This document shows, piece after piece, positions 34,106 to 42,881 of a stretch of DNA of 64,000 nt. Numbering within the stretch: the stretch's first letter is position 1; the number at the start of each line of letters is the position of its first letter. The translations under genes were made by a program, and so were the position numbers. Below the pieces are notes generated by a model. That model had not been told where the DNA came from. It made no database searches and was given only the letters and a program-made list of their open reading frames with translations. The DNA is from Chryseobacterium sediminis. GTDB lineage: Bacteria; Bacteroidota; Bacteroidia; Flavobacteriales; Weeksellaceae. The stretch lies in the NCBI RefSeq assembly GCF_008386505.1, contig NZ_VUNZ01000003.1:248001-312000 (forward strand), written 5' to 3'.

Positions 34106-35263
34106 TTAATGAAGTTTAGGAATCACATAGTTGATTTTACTGCTTATACGCACCATTACTTTTCTGATAAGATGAAGCGGTTTGATATGGTCAGAATAAA
34201 TGACAGCTGTTCCTCTTGCTCCAACGGTAAGCTGTTTCTGGCTGTCTTCCAACACAAATTTGGCAATAAGTTTCCCATCAGTTTCCGGCAATTGTCTGGC
34301 TGTGTCAGGAAGTCCCGCTGTAGAACCGTTTCCTCCAAGCATTCCTCCGGCATTATTCATAATTCCCTGGCTCGTAGCATCAATTACGTATTCAAGTCTG
34401 GCTTTTACTACTTTCCCCGGTTCTGTTTTAAGAGCTAGCTCTACTTCATCACCGTTTTTTACCGATTCAAGCTCATTTTGAGCAAAAAATCCAATCACTG
34501 ACTGTTGCTTCTGAATTAATACGAAAGCAGATTTAAAGGGCGCCATGATTGCTCCTTCATTCAACTGAACATTGGGAATTACTCCATCAGTAGGAGCCAG
34601 AACTACTGTTTGAGAAAGATTCCATTTTGCCTGATCCAGCTTTGCCTGAATTTCAGACACCGATGAATTTTCTCCACCATAGGAAGCATTGGATTTCGTT
34701 TCCAAAGACTGTTGTTGTGATTGTGCTGCACTGATTCTTGATTGAAGATCACGTACATTCGTGACAGCTTGTTCCAGATCAAATTTATTTGCCGCGCCAG
34801 CTTCCACCAATTCTTTGTATTGAGCCACTCTTTTATTAGCCAGATCCAGCTGTGACTGCAAACCGGCTATGTTTTTTCTGGAAGCTGAGATATCCGTATT
34901 ATAAGAGCTTACAGTAGCTTTCATATTGCTCAGCTTAGCTTCCAGAGATTTTATTTCCTGTATATAAGGCTCTCTGTCCAGTACAAATAGAGTATCTCCT
35001 TTTTTTACTTCCTGATTGGTGGTAACATATACTTTTTTCACTTTTCCCAAAACTTGTGTGGTAATATCCACACTCCTGTTTCCCACTTTTACGTCAGAAG
35101 TAATAGGACAGTAATAATTTAAACTTAATATCAAAGCAATAGATCCGAAGATAGGTAATGAATATACTACTACCTGTGTGGTAAAGGTCCACGGGATCAG
35201 CTTTAATTTTTTAATAAGAAGCCAGCATATTCCGGCATATATTGCGACTAGTAATTCCAGCAT
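34106..35263 (-). CDS. HlyD-family membrane fusion protein (YiaV/EmrA-like)
   Basis: This 385-residue protein has two N-terminal membrane helices (about 2-18 and 29-48). The biotinyl-lipoyl half-motif follows (GNRSVDITTQVLGKVKKVYVTTNQEVKKGDTLFVLD), then a long coiled coil (about 115-225), a second lipoyl half (VVLAPTDGVIPNVQLNEGAI) and a beta barrel. It links an inner-membrane partner to TolC. The two-helix N-terminus and the adjacent DUF3302 gene match E. coli yiaV-yiaW. No energised transporter is encoded in the operon. Confidence 0.9.
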   Translation of the reverse strand: MLELLVAIYAGICWLLIKKLKLIPWTFTTQVVVYSLPIFGSIALILSLNYYCPITSDVKVGNRSVDITTQVLGKVKKVYVTTNQEVKKGDTLFVLDREPYIQEIKSLEAKLSNMKATVSSYNTDISASRKNIAGLQSQLDLANKRVAQYKELVEAGAANKFDLEQAVTNVRDLQSRISAAQSQQQSLETKSNASYGGENSSVSEIQAKLDQAKWNLSQTVVLAPTDGVIPNVQLNEGAIMAPFKSAFVLIQKQQSVIGFFAQNELESVKNGDEVELALKTEPGKVVKARLEYVIDATSQGIMNNAGGMLGGNGSTAGLPDTARQLPETDGKLIAKFVLEDSQKQLTVGARGTAVIYSDHIKPLHLIRKVMVRISSKINYVIPKLH

Positions 35264-35269
35264 GTTTTG

Positions 35270-35635
35270 TTAATTTTCGATTGATTTAAATTCTTCTTCT
35301 GTAAAATCTGTGTTATCTGTGTCTTTTTTTTGTGTTTCTTGGTTTCCGTAATCATAGTTGGCCCAGATTAAAGCAACCGGCCATAAAAGGCCTCCAAAAA
35401 CAAGGGAAAGGAGGCACATACTTTTTATGGCGTTCAGCTGAGGATGGTTCTTTTTCTCAGCTACCTTTTCCGGATAAATGTGAACTTTCCAGAAAAGATA
35501 AATTCCTGCTATAGGTAAAACAAGTAAAATGAACCAAGAAGCAGAATTTGCTATAGTATCTTCTAAACTGCCTGTTGATGCCTGAACAAAATTGCATGAT
35601 AATAACAGGCAAAGAAGTAATGATATTCTTTGCAT
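35270..35635 (-). CDS. DUF3302 (YiaW-like) inner-membrane protein
   Basis: This 121-residue protein has a signal or first helix (SLLLCLLLSCNFVQA), two further helices (WFILLVLPIAGIYLFW and MCLLSLVFGGLLWPVALIW) and an acidic C-terminal tail. The sequence PIAGIYLFWKVHIYPEKVAEKKNHPQ matches the DUF3302 family. The gene is 6 nt upstream of the HlyD-like gene, the same pairing as yiaW-yiaV. The function is unknown; it may anchor or stabilise the fusion protein. Confidence 0.85.
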   Translation of the reverse strand: MQRISLLLCLLLSCNFVQASTGSLEDTIANSASWFILLVLPIAGIYLFWKVHIYPEKVAEKKNHPQLNAIKSMCLLSLVFGGLLWPVALIWANYDYGNQETQKKDTDNTDFTEEEFKSIEN

Positions 35636-35856
35636 AAAATAATTGTATGAGGTAATAATGAAATGTAAACAAGGTAATAACCGGCTGTCAGTCCTGATTT
35701 GCCTGGTTACTATGAATCTTAAAAAAGATTAAAGATCATTCAATAATAAGATGTTTTTTTAGATGATATTTTTCTCATTTTGCTTTTAATGTTTGTGTAA
35801 TAGTATTTTGAGTAAGCAAAAATAGAATGAATAAAGTGAGAAAAAGTATTCCTAAG

Positions 35857-36462
35857 TTATTTTTTTCTTTCGTTCCTTTTTTTATGGATACGGGCTGTCA
35901 TCCTTGAAAGAGAGTTAGGAGTAATGCCCAGAAAATTGGCAATGTACTTTCTGTTGGCATTTTGAGAAGTAAAAGGACGGGTTTCCAGAAACTCTTCATA
36001 TCGGGAATGGGGAGAGGTAGAACAAAACTGTTCTATACGTATTTTGGCTATGTTGATGATTAGCTTTAAAGATTTGAGATAGACATTGTAAATACCTCTG
36101 TGCTGAAATGCGATTTCCTCAAATTCACTTTTGTTAAACAAGAAGATCTGGCTTTCTATTACAGCTTCTATAGTATATTTTCCCTCATTTTCCTCAGAAT
36201 AGGATTCTGGGCTTTCCATAATGGCAGCTTCCTTTTCAGAGGGAAGAAAAAGATTACTTTCCACACCGTTTTCATCATCAAAGAAAAACCTTAATAATCC
36301 ATGGGAAAGAATAAACAATTGATTGAAAGACTTACCCGGTTCTGTAAGCTTTTCTTTTCTTTGGAGCAGTTTTGGAGTACTGATATTAACCAAAATAGTA
36401 ATTTCTTCATCAGAGAGTTCCTGAAAAAAAGAGATATTTCTGAAAGTTTTAAATGAATCCAT
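35857..36462 (-). CDS. Crp/Fnr-family transcriptional regulator
   Basis: This protein of about 201 residues starts from ATG 36462 (MDSFKTFRNISFFQEL). An upstream in-frame ATG at 36504 would add 14 hydrophobic residues and is judged wrong. A CRP-type effector barrel (LILSHGLLRFFFDDENGVES) is followed by a C-terminal helix-turn-helix (NRKYIANFLGITPNSLSRMTARIHK). This is the common Bacteroidota subgroup that lacks cAMP-contact residues. It lies between the efflux operon and the divergent glycosylasparaginase gene. Its target is unknown. Confidence 0.87.
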   Translation of the reverse strand: MDSFKTFRNISFFQELSDEEITILVNISTPKLLQRKEKLTEPGKSFNQLFILSHGLLRFFFDDENGVESNLFLPSEKEAAIMESPESYSEENEGKYTIEAVIESQIFLFNKSEFEEIAFQHRGIYNVYLKSLKLIINIAKIRIEQFCSTSPHSRYEEFLETRPFTSQNANRKYIANFLGITPNSLSRMTARIHKKRNERKK

Positions 36463-36538
36463 TACAGCAGTAAAGATAAATAAAAATAATACACGGATAT
36501 TCATTGAGCCGCCATGCGGATTTCATGGAAGTTTTTTT

Positions 36539-36546
36539 TAGATTTG
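36539..36546 (+). promoter_or_regulatory. -7 box (TAGATTTG) of the glycosylasparaginase gene
   Basis: This perfect TAnnTTTG lies 25 nt before the ATG at 36572. Confidence 0.55.
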
Positions 36547-36571
36547 TGGGTATTATACAATTTGAGATACC

Positions 36572-37570
36572 ATGAACAATAACCGAAGAAGTTTTATTAA
36601 AAAACTGGGAATTGCAACAGCCGCACTTGCCGTAAACCCGTTGGATTTAATGGCTGCCGAATTACCTGAACCTAAAATAACAGCTGTAAACAAACCAATT
36701 GTCCTTTCTACCTGGAATTTCGGATTAAAAGCCAATGAAGAAGCATGGACGATTCTTGGAAAAGGAGGAAAGGCTTTGGATGCTGTAGAAAAAGGAGTTC
36801 GTCTTGTAGAATTAGATCCGAAAGAAAGAAGTGTTGGGTATGGTGGCCGTCCGGACAGAGATGGAAGAGTAACGCTGGATGCCTGTATCATGGATGAAAA
36901 TTATAATATCGGTTCTGTTGCATGTCTTGAACATGTTAAAAACCCAATTTCCGTTGCCAGAGCCGTAATGGAAAAAACACCTCACGTGATGCTGGTAGGC
37001 GACGGAGCATTACAGTTTGCCCTTTCACAAGGATTTAAAAAAGAAAATCTTCTTACTCCGGAATCTGAAAAAGAATGGAAAGAATGGTTAAAAACCAGCC
37101 AGTATAAACCCATTGCCAATATTGAAAACCACGATACTATAGGAATGATCGCGCTGGATGTCCAGGGAAACCTTTCCGGTGCATGTACTACCAGTGGAAT
37201 GGCTTTTAAAATGCACGGCAGAGTAGGAGATTCCCCGATTATTGGAGCAGGTCTGTTTGTAGATAATGAAGTAGGAGCAGCTACAGCAACAGGTCATGGA
37301 GAAGAAGTGATAAGAACCGTAGGAACCCACCTTGTGGTTGAACTGATGAGACAAGGCAGAAATCCACAGGAAGCCTGCAAAGAAGCAGTAGACAGAATTG
37401 TAAAAATTGCACAGCGAAGAAACAAAAATCTAAAAGATATTCAGGTAGGCTTTATTGCCATCAATAAACAGGGAGAATATGGTTCTTACTGTATTCAGGA
37501 CGGATTCAACTTTGCGGTATATGACCAGAAAGGAAACCGTCTTGAGAAACCTGAATTTGCTTTGAAATAA
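36572..37570 (+). CDS. N4-(beta-N-acetylglucosaminyl)-L-asparaginase (glycosylasparaginase)
   Basis: This 332-residue N-terminal-nucleophile hydrolase has a Tat-like leader (NNRRSFIKKLGIATAALA). The precursor should cut itself between Asp 188 and Thr 189 in NHDTIGMIALD, making Thr 189 the nucleophile of the beta subunit. Substrate-binding segments GACTTSGMAFKMHGRVGDSP and GAATATGHGEE are present. The enzyme breaks the GlcNAc-Asn bond of degraded glycoproteins. Length and motifs match the well-studied flavobacterial enzyme (Elizabethkingia meningoseptica type). It heads a set ending with beta-mannosidase, consistent with N-glycan use. Confidence 0.95.
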   Translation: MNNNRRSFIKKLGIATAALAVNPLDLMAAELPEPKITAVNKPIVLSTWNFGLKANEEAWTILGKGGKALDAVEKGVRLVELDPKERSVGYGGRPDRDGRVTLDACIMDENYNIGSVACLEHVKNPISVARAVMEKTPHVMLVGDGALQFALSQGFKKENLLTPESEKEWKEWLKTSQYKPIANIENHDTIGMIALDVQGNLSGACTTSGMAFKMHGRVGDSPIIGAGLFVDNEVGAATATGHGEEVIRTVGTHLVVELMRQGRNPQEACKEAVDRIVKIAQRRNKNLKDIQVGFIAINKQGEYGSYCIQDGFNFAVYDQKGNRLEKPEFALK

Positions 37571-37616
37571 TTTTGGTTCCGGAAAGATATGACTTGTGGA
37601 GATTCAACATGTTTTA

Positions 37617-37685
37617 TCGGAGATAAAATCCTTGCGTCTTGAAACAGATTGCAAGGAAAATCTTTGTGCCTTTGCGATACTCCGA
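37617..37685. repeat. Nested inverted repeat in the gap after glycosylasparaginase
   Basis: The outer arms are TCGGAG/CTCCGA and the inner arms CCTTGC/GCAAGG. No terminator T-run follows. It looks like a diverged intergenic palindrome. Confidence 0.45.
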
Positions 37686-37739
37686 CAAAAAATTAAGTAA
37701 ATCAATAGAAACCTATTTAGCCAAAATATAAAACAAAAT

Positions 37740-38294
37740 ATGAAAAGAACGATTATCGCTTCCTTATTTCTGATTATCGCATGTAAAGAAGAGAAGAAGG
37801 AGATTAAAACAGATGCTGAACCACAGCAGACAGAAGAGAAAGTAGTTTTAAATAATGAATCCAATGAATCAGAAGATGCAAAAAAATGGTTGGAAAAGAG
37901 TATTGTCGATTATTTTAAAGCTGATATCGGAAGTGAAGAAAAGAATATGCGGAAGATTACAACCAAAGATTATTTCGATTATAAAACTGATGCGACAAAC
38001 GTAGATATGGATGTAGATGGAAGCCTTACTGAAAAAGAATTTAAGGATAAGTGGAAATCGAAATTTAATACCAATAATGCCGGAGTGGGAGTTGGTTTCC
38101 TCATTACAGCACAGGATTGGAATAAGATTAAAGTCTCAAGCTGTGATTTAAAATCCTCTTCAAAAGATGAATATATCTTTAATGTGGTGTTGGCTGATGA
38201 TGGTTTTAAAGCTAAATATCCGTCAGTAATAAAAGTCGTAAAAGAAAACGGTTCCTTTCTCATTGCAGATGTATTGCAGGATGAACCGAAATAA
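37740..38294 (+). CDS. Hypothetical lipoprotein
   Basis: This 184-residue protein has a short lipoprotein signal (SLFLIIACKEE, Cys 15) and an acidic, Glu/Lys-rich linker (about 16-50). A compact C-terminal domain follows (about 52-184), containing DYFDYKTDATNVDMDVDGSL and YPSVIKVVKENGSFLIADVL. The second part resembles small DUF-type periplasmic domains, but I do not recognise the family. It is 18 nt upstream of cutC, so the two are probably co-transcribed. The function is unknown. Confidence 0.75.
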   Translation: MKRTIIASLFLIIACKEEKKEIKTDAEPQQTEEKVVLNNESNESEDAKKWLEKSIVDYFKADIGSEEKNMRKITTKDYFDYKTDATNVDMDVDGSLTEKEFKDKWKSKFNTNNAGVGVGFLITAQDWNKIKVSSCDLKSSSKDEYIFNVVLADDGFKAKYPSVIKVVKENGSFLIADVLQDEPK

Positions 38295-38312
38295 AATTAA
38301 ACAGATAATACA

Positions 38313-38975
38313 ATGTCAAAAATAGAAATAGCGTGTTTTAATCCTGAATCAGCAATGATTGCTTTTGAAAATGGAGCTGACAGGATAGAGTTATGTGACG
38401 GTCTCAGTGAAGGAGGAACCACTCCGGACTTTGAAACGATGAAAAAGCTTCGTGAAAAAATTGATATCCCGATTTTTGTGATGATCCGTCCCAGAGGAGG
38501 AGATTTTACCTATTCCGATTCAGAATTTGAACAGATGAAAAATGATCTGGTTCATTTGAAATCTTTACAGGCAGACGGCTTTGTATTCGGTATTCTGGAT
38601 GGAAATGATGAGGTTAATGTTGAACAGAATAAAACTTTAGTAGAATTGGCAGCACCGCTTCCGTGTACTTTTCATCGTGCTTTTGACCGTGCTGCAAGCC
38701 TGGAAAAATCGTTAGAAAAAGTAATTGAATGTGGCTTTACAACCATTCTTACTTCCGGCCAGAAACCCAATGTATCGGATGGAAAAGAAAATCTGAAAAA
38801 GCTGGTTGAACTTTCCAACGGAAGAATAGAAATTCTGGTTGGAGGCGGACTGCGTTCATCCAATATTGAAGAAATAAGAGCTGTTACCAATGCGGGGTAT
38901 TTCCATTCTTCAGCAATTACTGATGGTGGTGCTTTTGCCAACCCGGATGAGGTGGCTGCATTGAAGAGTAAATAA
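38313..38975 (+). CDS. cutC: CutC family protein
   Basis: This 220-residue TIM-barrel protein has the CutC signatures: EIACFNPESAMIAFENGADRIELC at the N-terminus, GGTTPDF, VMIRPRGGDFTYSD (about 56-69), TFHRAFDR and LTSGQKP. It was first linked to copper tolerance in E. coli, but that role is disputed and the enzymatic activity is unsettled. In Bacteroidota it often lies next to glycosylasparaginase and glycosidase genes, as here, which hints at a role in glycan or sugar metabolism. Confidence 0.95.
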   Translation: MSKIEIACFNPESAMIAFENGADRIELCDGLSEGGTTPDFETMKKLREKIDIPIFVMIRPRGGDFTYSDSEFEQMKNDLVHLKSLQADGFVFGILDGNDEVNVEQNKTLVELAAPLPCTFHRAFDRAASLEKSLEKVIECGFTTILTSGQKPNVSDGKENLKKLVELSNGRIEILVGGGLRSSNIEEIRAVTNAGYFHSSAITDGGAFANPDEVAALKSK

Positions 38976-38993
38976 TATATTATACACACTCAA

Positions 38994-39064
38994 TTTGTCA
39001 TTCCAAACGTAGCGGGAATCTAAATTTTTAGAGTAGAGATTCCTTCGTACCTCGGAATGACAAA
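38994..39064. repeat. 71-bp palindromic repeat
   Basis: TTTGTCATTCC...GGGAATCT pairs with AGATTCC...GGAATGACAAA. It belongs with the palindromes at 4136 and 42665. It lies between cutC and the mannosidase gene. Confidence 0.8.
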
Positions 39065-39101
39065 ATCACTGGTATTGTAACGATACAAAACAAAATTATT
39101 G

Positions 39102-41567
39102 ATGAATAGAACGATCCTTTTTGCTTTCCTTTTCACACAGAATATCGTTTTTGCACAGTTTTCCCAAAGAAATTTGTCTTCGGAGAACTGGCAGTTTAAA
39201 AATTCAAAAGATCAACAATGGCTTCCGGCAAAAGTTCCGGGAACTGTTCATTTGGATCTGATGGATAACAAGATTATTCCGGATCCTTTTAAAGATGAAA
39301 ATGAAAAGAAAGTACAATGGGTAGAAAATGAAGACTGGGATTATCAGACCCAATTTACGGTTTCATCTCAGGAATTGAAAAATGATAATATTGATTTGGT
39401 CTTTAATGGCTTAGATACATTTTCTGAAATTTATCTTAATGGTAAGCTTTTAAAGAAAACGGATAATATGTTCAGGAAATGGAGTATTCCTGCAAAACAA
39501 TATCTGAAATTGGGTAATAATACACTGCAGATTAAGTTTGCATCTGCGGTAAATACCGGAAAAGAGTTAGCAAAAAAAGTTCCGTTTACCATGCCGGAAT
39601 CACCCAGAAGTTTCGTAAGAAAAGCACAATATCAATTTGGGTGGGATTGGGGACCAAGATTGGTTACCGCAGGAATATGGAAAGATATTCAATTGGAATT
39701 CTGGAATAATGCAAAAATTATTACCGTTAAAGATTTACAGAATAACTCCGGAAAAGCTTCTGATTTACGTTTTGAGGTAGAAATTTATGCTCAAAATGCA
39801 GGAGATTACGCATTGGATCTTAATTCCAGCCATAAAAAGATAGCTTTGAAAAAAGGGACTAATATAATTTCTGTTCCCTACGAAACAAAAGGGATGAAGC
39901 TTTGGCAGCCTAACGGACGTGGTGAAGCTAATCTTTATGATTTTGAAATAAAACTTTCAAAAGATCTTAAAAATATTGATGATAAAAACATAAGAATAGG
40001 ATTAAGAACCGTAGAATTAGTTCAGGAAAAAGACGGAAAAGGAAAATCATTCTATTTTAAAGTGAACGGACATCCTTTATATATTAAAGGAACCAACTGG
40101 ATTCCGGGAGACAGTTTTTCACCCAGAATGGCTAAAGAAAAATACCATAAGCTGATCAAAGATACCAAAGATGCCAATATGAATATGATCCGTATCTGGG
40201 GCGGCGGTATTTATGAAGACGATGAGTTTTACAGAGCCTGCGATGAAAACGGAATCTTGGTTTGGCAGGATTTTATGTTTGCAGGAAGCTTTTATCCCGC
40301 AGACGAAGCGTTCTTAAACAATGTAAAAGAAGAAGTAAAAGATCAGGTGAACAGACTTCAGAACCATCCATCAATTGCTTTGTGGTGCGGGAATAATGAA
40401 ATAGATGAAGCCATTGTTAACTGGGGATATCAGAAACAGTTCAAATATTCAAAAAGTGATTCGCTGCAGGTTTGGAAAGACTATAAAAAGCTGTTCCATG
40501 ATGTCATTCCCAAAGCATTGGCAGAAAACCTGAAATCAGATAAAAATATATATTGGCCCAGTTCTCCGTCCATTGGCTGGGGACATAAAGAAAGCCTGAC
40601 AGAAGGAGATTCCCACTATTGGGGAGTTTGGTGGGGTGAGCAGCCATTTGAAATTTACAATGAAAAAGTAGGGCGGTTCATGTCTGAATATGGTTTTCAG
40701 GGGACTCCCAGCCTTGAAGCTACAAAATCAATGTTTTCAGGGATTCCTGATTTAAATCTGCAAAACTCAACCATCAAAGCGCATGAAAAGCACGCGCGTG
40801 GCTGGGATATTATTAATGAATACCTGAAGCGTGATTATAAAATTCCTTCAGATTTTGTTCAGTACAATTATGTTTCACAGCTTTTGCAGGCAAGAGGAAT
40901 GCAGATCGCGATCGAAGCCCACCGCCGTGCAAAACCTTACAATATGGGAACTCTGTATTGGCAGCTCAACGACTGCTGGCCGGTAGTTTCATGGTCGTCT
41001 ATAGATTATCTTGGAAACTGGAAAGCCTTCCATTATCAGGCAAAAAGAAGCTTTGAACCTGTGTTGGTATCAGTAAACGAGACAGATAAAAATTATGACG
41101 TTTATCTGATAAGCGATCTGTTGAAAGAACTAAAAACAGATATAAAGTTTGAACTCATTGATTTCAAAGGAAAAACACTTTGGAAAGCCAGTCAGTCAGA
41201 TATTGTAAATGCCGATGTAAGTAAGAAGATTAGAAGCATCAGTAAATCAGAATTGGCTCAGTTTAATCTCTCTGAAACCGTTTTAAAGATCAGCTCTGAA
41301 AAGGATACACCATTTCAAAAGCTATTCTTTTTTAATAAACCTAAAGATATAAAACTCCCAAAACCTGAGATTAAAATCAGAAAAGTATCATCCACTGAAA
41401 TTGAAATATCAACGGATATTCTGGCGAAAGATGTTTATCTGATCGGAGACGCTCATTTCAGTGATAATTTCTTTGATTTATTACCAGGAACCTCAAAAAG
41501 AATTACCATTTCAAAACCTTTAGAGAAGATTGAAGTGATGAGTCTTTGGGATGTAATGAAGGATTAA
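39102..41567 (+). CDS. GH2 beta-mannosidase
   Basis: This protein of about 821 residues begins with a signal peptide (FAFLFTQNIVFAQ). It has the GH2 order: sugar-binding beta sandwich (about 20-190), immunoglobulin-like domain (190-305) and TIM barrel (305-610). The acid/base is in WCGNNEIDEA (Glu 433) and the nucleophile in MSEYGFQG (Glu 529). FQFGWDWGPRLVTAGIW-like and RIWGGGIYEDDEFY segments are typical of beta-mannosidases rather than galactosidases. It removes the beta-mannose of the N-glycan core. The start was put at ATG 39102; a TTG three bases earlier is not needed. Confidence 0.94.
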   Translation: MNRTILFAFLFTQNIVFAQFSQRNLSSENWQFKNSKDQQWLPAKVPGTVHLDLMDNKIIPDPFKDENEKKVQWVENEDWDYQTQFTVSSQELKNDNIDLVFNGLDTFSEIYLNGKLLKKTDNMFRKWSIPAKQYLKLGNNTLQIKFASAVNTGKELAKKVPFTMPESPRSFVRKAQYQFGWDWGPRLVTAGIWKDIQLEFWNNAKIITVKDLQNNSGKASDLRFEVEIYAQNAGDYALDLNSSHKKIALKKGTNIISVPYETKGMKLWQPNGRGEANLYDFEIKLSKDLKNIDDKNIRIGLRTVELVQEKDGKGKSFYFKVNGHPLYIKGTNWIPGDSFSPRMAKEKYHKLIKDTKDANMNMIRIWGGGIYEDDEFYRACDENGILVWQDFMFAGSFYPADEAFLNNVKEEVKDQVNRLQNHPSIALWCGNNEIDEAIVNWGYQKQFKYSKSDSLQVWKDYKKLFHDVIPKALAENLKSDKNIYWPSSPSIGWGHKESLTEGDSHYWGVWWGEQPFEIYNEKVGRFMSEYGFQGTPSLEATKSMFSGIPDLNLQNSTIKAHEKHARGWDIINEYLKRDYKIPSDFVQYNYVSQLLQARGMQIAIEAHRRAKPYNMGTLYWQLNDCWPVVSWSSIDYLGNWKAFHYQAKRSFEPVLVSVNETDKNYDVYLISDLLKELKTDIKFELIDFKGKTLWKASQSDIVNADVSKKIRSISKSELAQFNLSETVLKISSEKDTPFQKLFFFNKPKDIKLPKPEIKIRKVSSTEIEISTDILAKDVYLIGDAHFSDNFFDLLPGTSKRITISKPLEKIEVMSLWDVMKD

Positions 41568-41585
41568 ACTTTTTTAAATCCTGAT

Positions 41586-41628
41586 GTATCAACCATGTCA
41601 AGGTTCTAAATCTTGACATGGTTGATAC
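41586..41628. terminator. Perfect 17-bp hairpin after the mannosidase gene
   Basis: GTATCAACCATGTCAAG and its exact complement flank a 9-nt loop, followed by CT then an A-rich run rather than T. It may be a terminator in the reverse sense or a mobile palindrome. It lies 18 nt after the mannosidase stop. Confidence 0.6.
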
Positions 41629-41672
41629 CTAAAAAAATATAAATTTTACCCTTCCAACTCAAAAATCAGCCG

Positions 41673-41680
41673 TAAATTTG
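41673..41680 (+). promoter_or_regulatory. -7 box (TAAATTTG) of the AEC transporter gene
   Basis: This perfect TAnnTTTG lies 20 nt before the ATG at 41701. Confidence 0.6.
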
Positions 41681-41700
41681 CATCATATTTCTTTACAGTT

Positions 41701-42609
41701 ATGGTAAATTTTGTTCTGATTGCAGTGTGCATTATTGCAGGAATGATATTCAAAGCAACAAAATCTATCCACCCAGATGCTCATAAGGGTATCAATACCT
41801 GGATTCTTTATCTTGCTCTTCCGGCAGTTTCGTTTAAATATCTGCCCAAAGTAAAATGGACAACAGAGATGTTGTTCCCGATTGCAGCCACATTTTTAAT
41901 TTCTGTGTTTTGCTTCTTCTTTATGATGTTTTACAGTAAGAGCAGAGGATATTCCAGGCGTTCCAGAAGTACTTTAGAGCTGGCAAGCGGTTATAGTAAC
42001 ACTTCATTCATAGGATTTCCCTTAATCAGTGCCTTTTATGGAGAAGGGCTTCTGAGCATTGCCATTATTTGTGACCAAACGATGTTCTTTGCACTTTCAA
42101 CCCTCGGAATTATTGCAGCAGTGAAAGGAGGAAGCAGAGCAGGAAAAGTAAGCGCAATATTTATTTTAAAAAGACTCATTACGTTCCCCCCATTAATTGG
42201 CTGTATCTCCGCTTTGGTATTGTCGCAGTTCATAGATTTTACCGTTGCAGAACCTTTCTTTGATAAGCTGGCGGCTACAGTAAGTCCGTTAGCTCTGTTT
42301 TCTGTTGGTCTGCAGTTGAAATTCAACGGATGGAGGAAACTTATTCCCCAGATGTCGATGTCAATGCTTTATAAGCTTATTCTGGCACCGGCAATCGTTC
42401 TTGGAATGGCTTTATTATTGGGAATAAAAGGAGATGTGGCTAAAATTACTGTATTTGAAGCGGCAATGCCTACTCTGGTTACCTCCAGTATTATCGCAGA
42501 ACAGTTCAGACTCAATACAAAATTGACCAATCTTATCATTGGAGTCAGTATTATTGTAGGATTTTTTACTTCTGCATTTTGGTATGAGATGACCGAATAC
42601 TTTTTTTAA
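41701..42609 (+). CDS. AEC-family (auxin efflux carrier-like) permease
   Basis: This 302-residue membrane protein has about ten helices in two inverted halves, with the family motifs NTSFIGFPLISAFYG in the first half and ALFSVGLQLKF and AAMPTLVTSSIIAEQF in the second. Bacterial AEC proteins carry organic anions such as malate or malonate; the substrate is not evident here. It stands alone between the mannosidase and priA genes. Confidence 0.9.
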   Translation: MVNFVLIAVCIIAGMIFKATKSIHPDAHKGINTWILYLALPAVSFKYLPKVKWTTEMLFPIAATFLISVFCFFFMMFYSKSRGYSRRSRSTLELASGYSNTSFIGFPLISAFYGEGLLSIAIICDQTMFFALSTLGIIAAVKGGSRAGKVSAIFILKRLITFPPLIGCISALVLSQFIDFTVAEPFFDKLAATVSPLALFSVGLQLKFNGWRKLIPQMSMSMLYKLILAPAIVLGMALLLGIKGDVAKITVFEAAMPTLVTSSIIAEQFRLNTKLTNLIIGVSIIVGFFTSAFWYEMTEYFF

Positions 42610-42664
42610 CGATAAATCAACGTTTTCTCAATACTGTCAATTGATATAGTTTTATGCGCATTCT

Positions 42665-42751
42665 TTGTCATTCCGCAGGAATCCAATCTGCTATATTTGA
42701 TATCAAGACGATTTTGAATACTGAAATGTTGAGATTCCTGCGGAATGATAA
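42665..42751. repeat. 87-bp palindromic repeat upstream of priA
   Basis: TTGTCATTCCGCAGGAATC pairs with GATTCCTGCGGAATGA. Together with 4136 and 38994 it forms a family with TGTCATT ends. The rest of the 272-nt gap is AT-rich with no gene. Confidence 0.8.
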
Positions 42752-42881
42752 AATGAAAGGTGGGAATAAACCCAGTAATTTTTAAGTAAGATTTCTAAGG
42801 TTGGTTAAAGAACATCAAAGAATTTCCACAAAGTTGCAGTTCTCTAAAGAAAAATCTAATTTTACACTTTAAATATTTCCC

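Noticed and set aside
34049..34481. Two frames of 93 and 129 residues antisense to the HlyD and TolC genes
   Set aside because: They overlap a clear operon on the other strand and show no conserved pattern.
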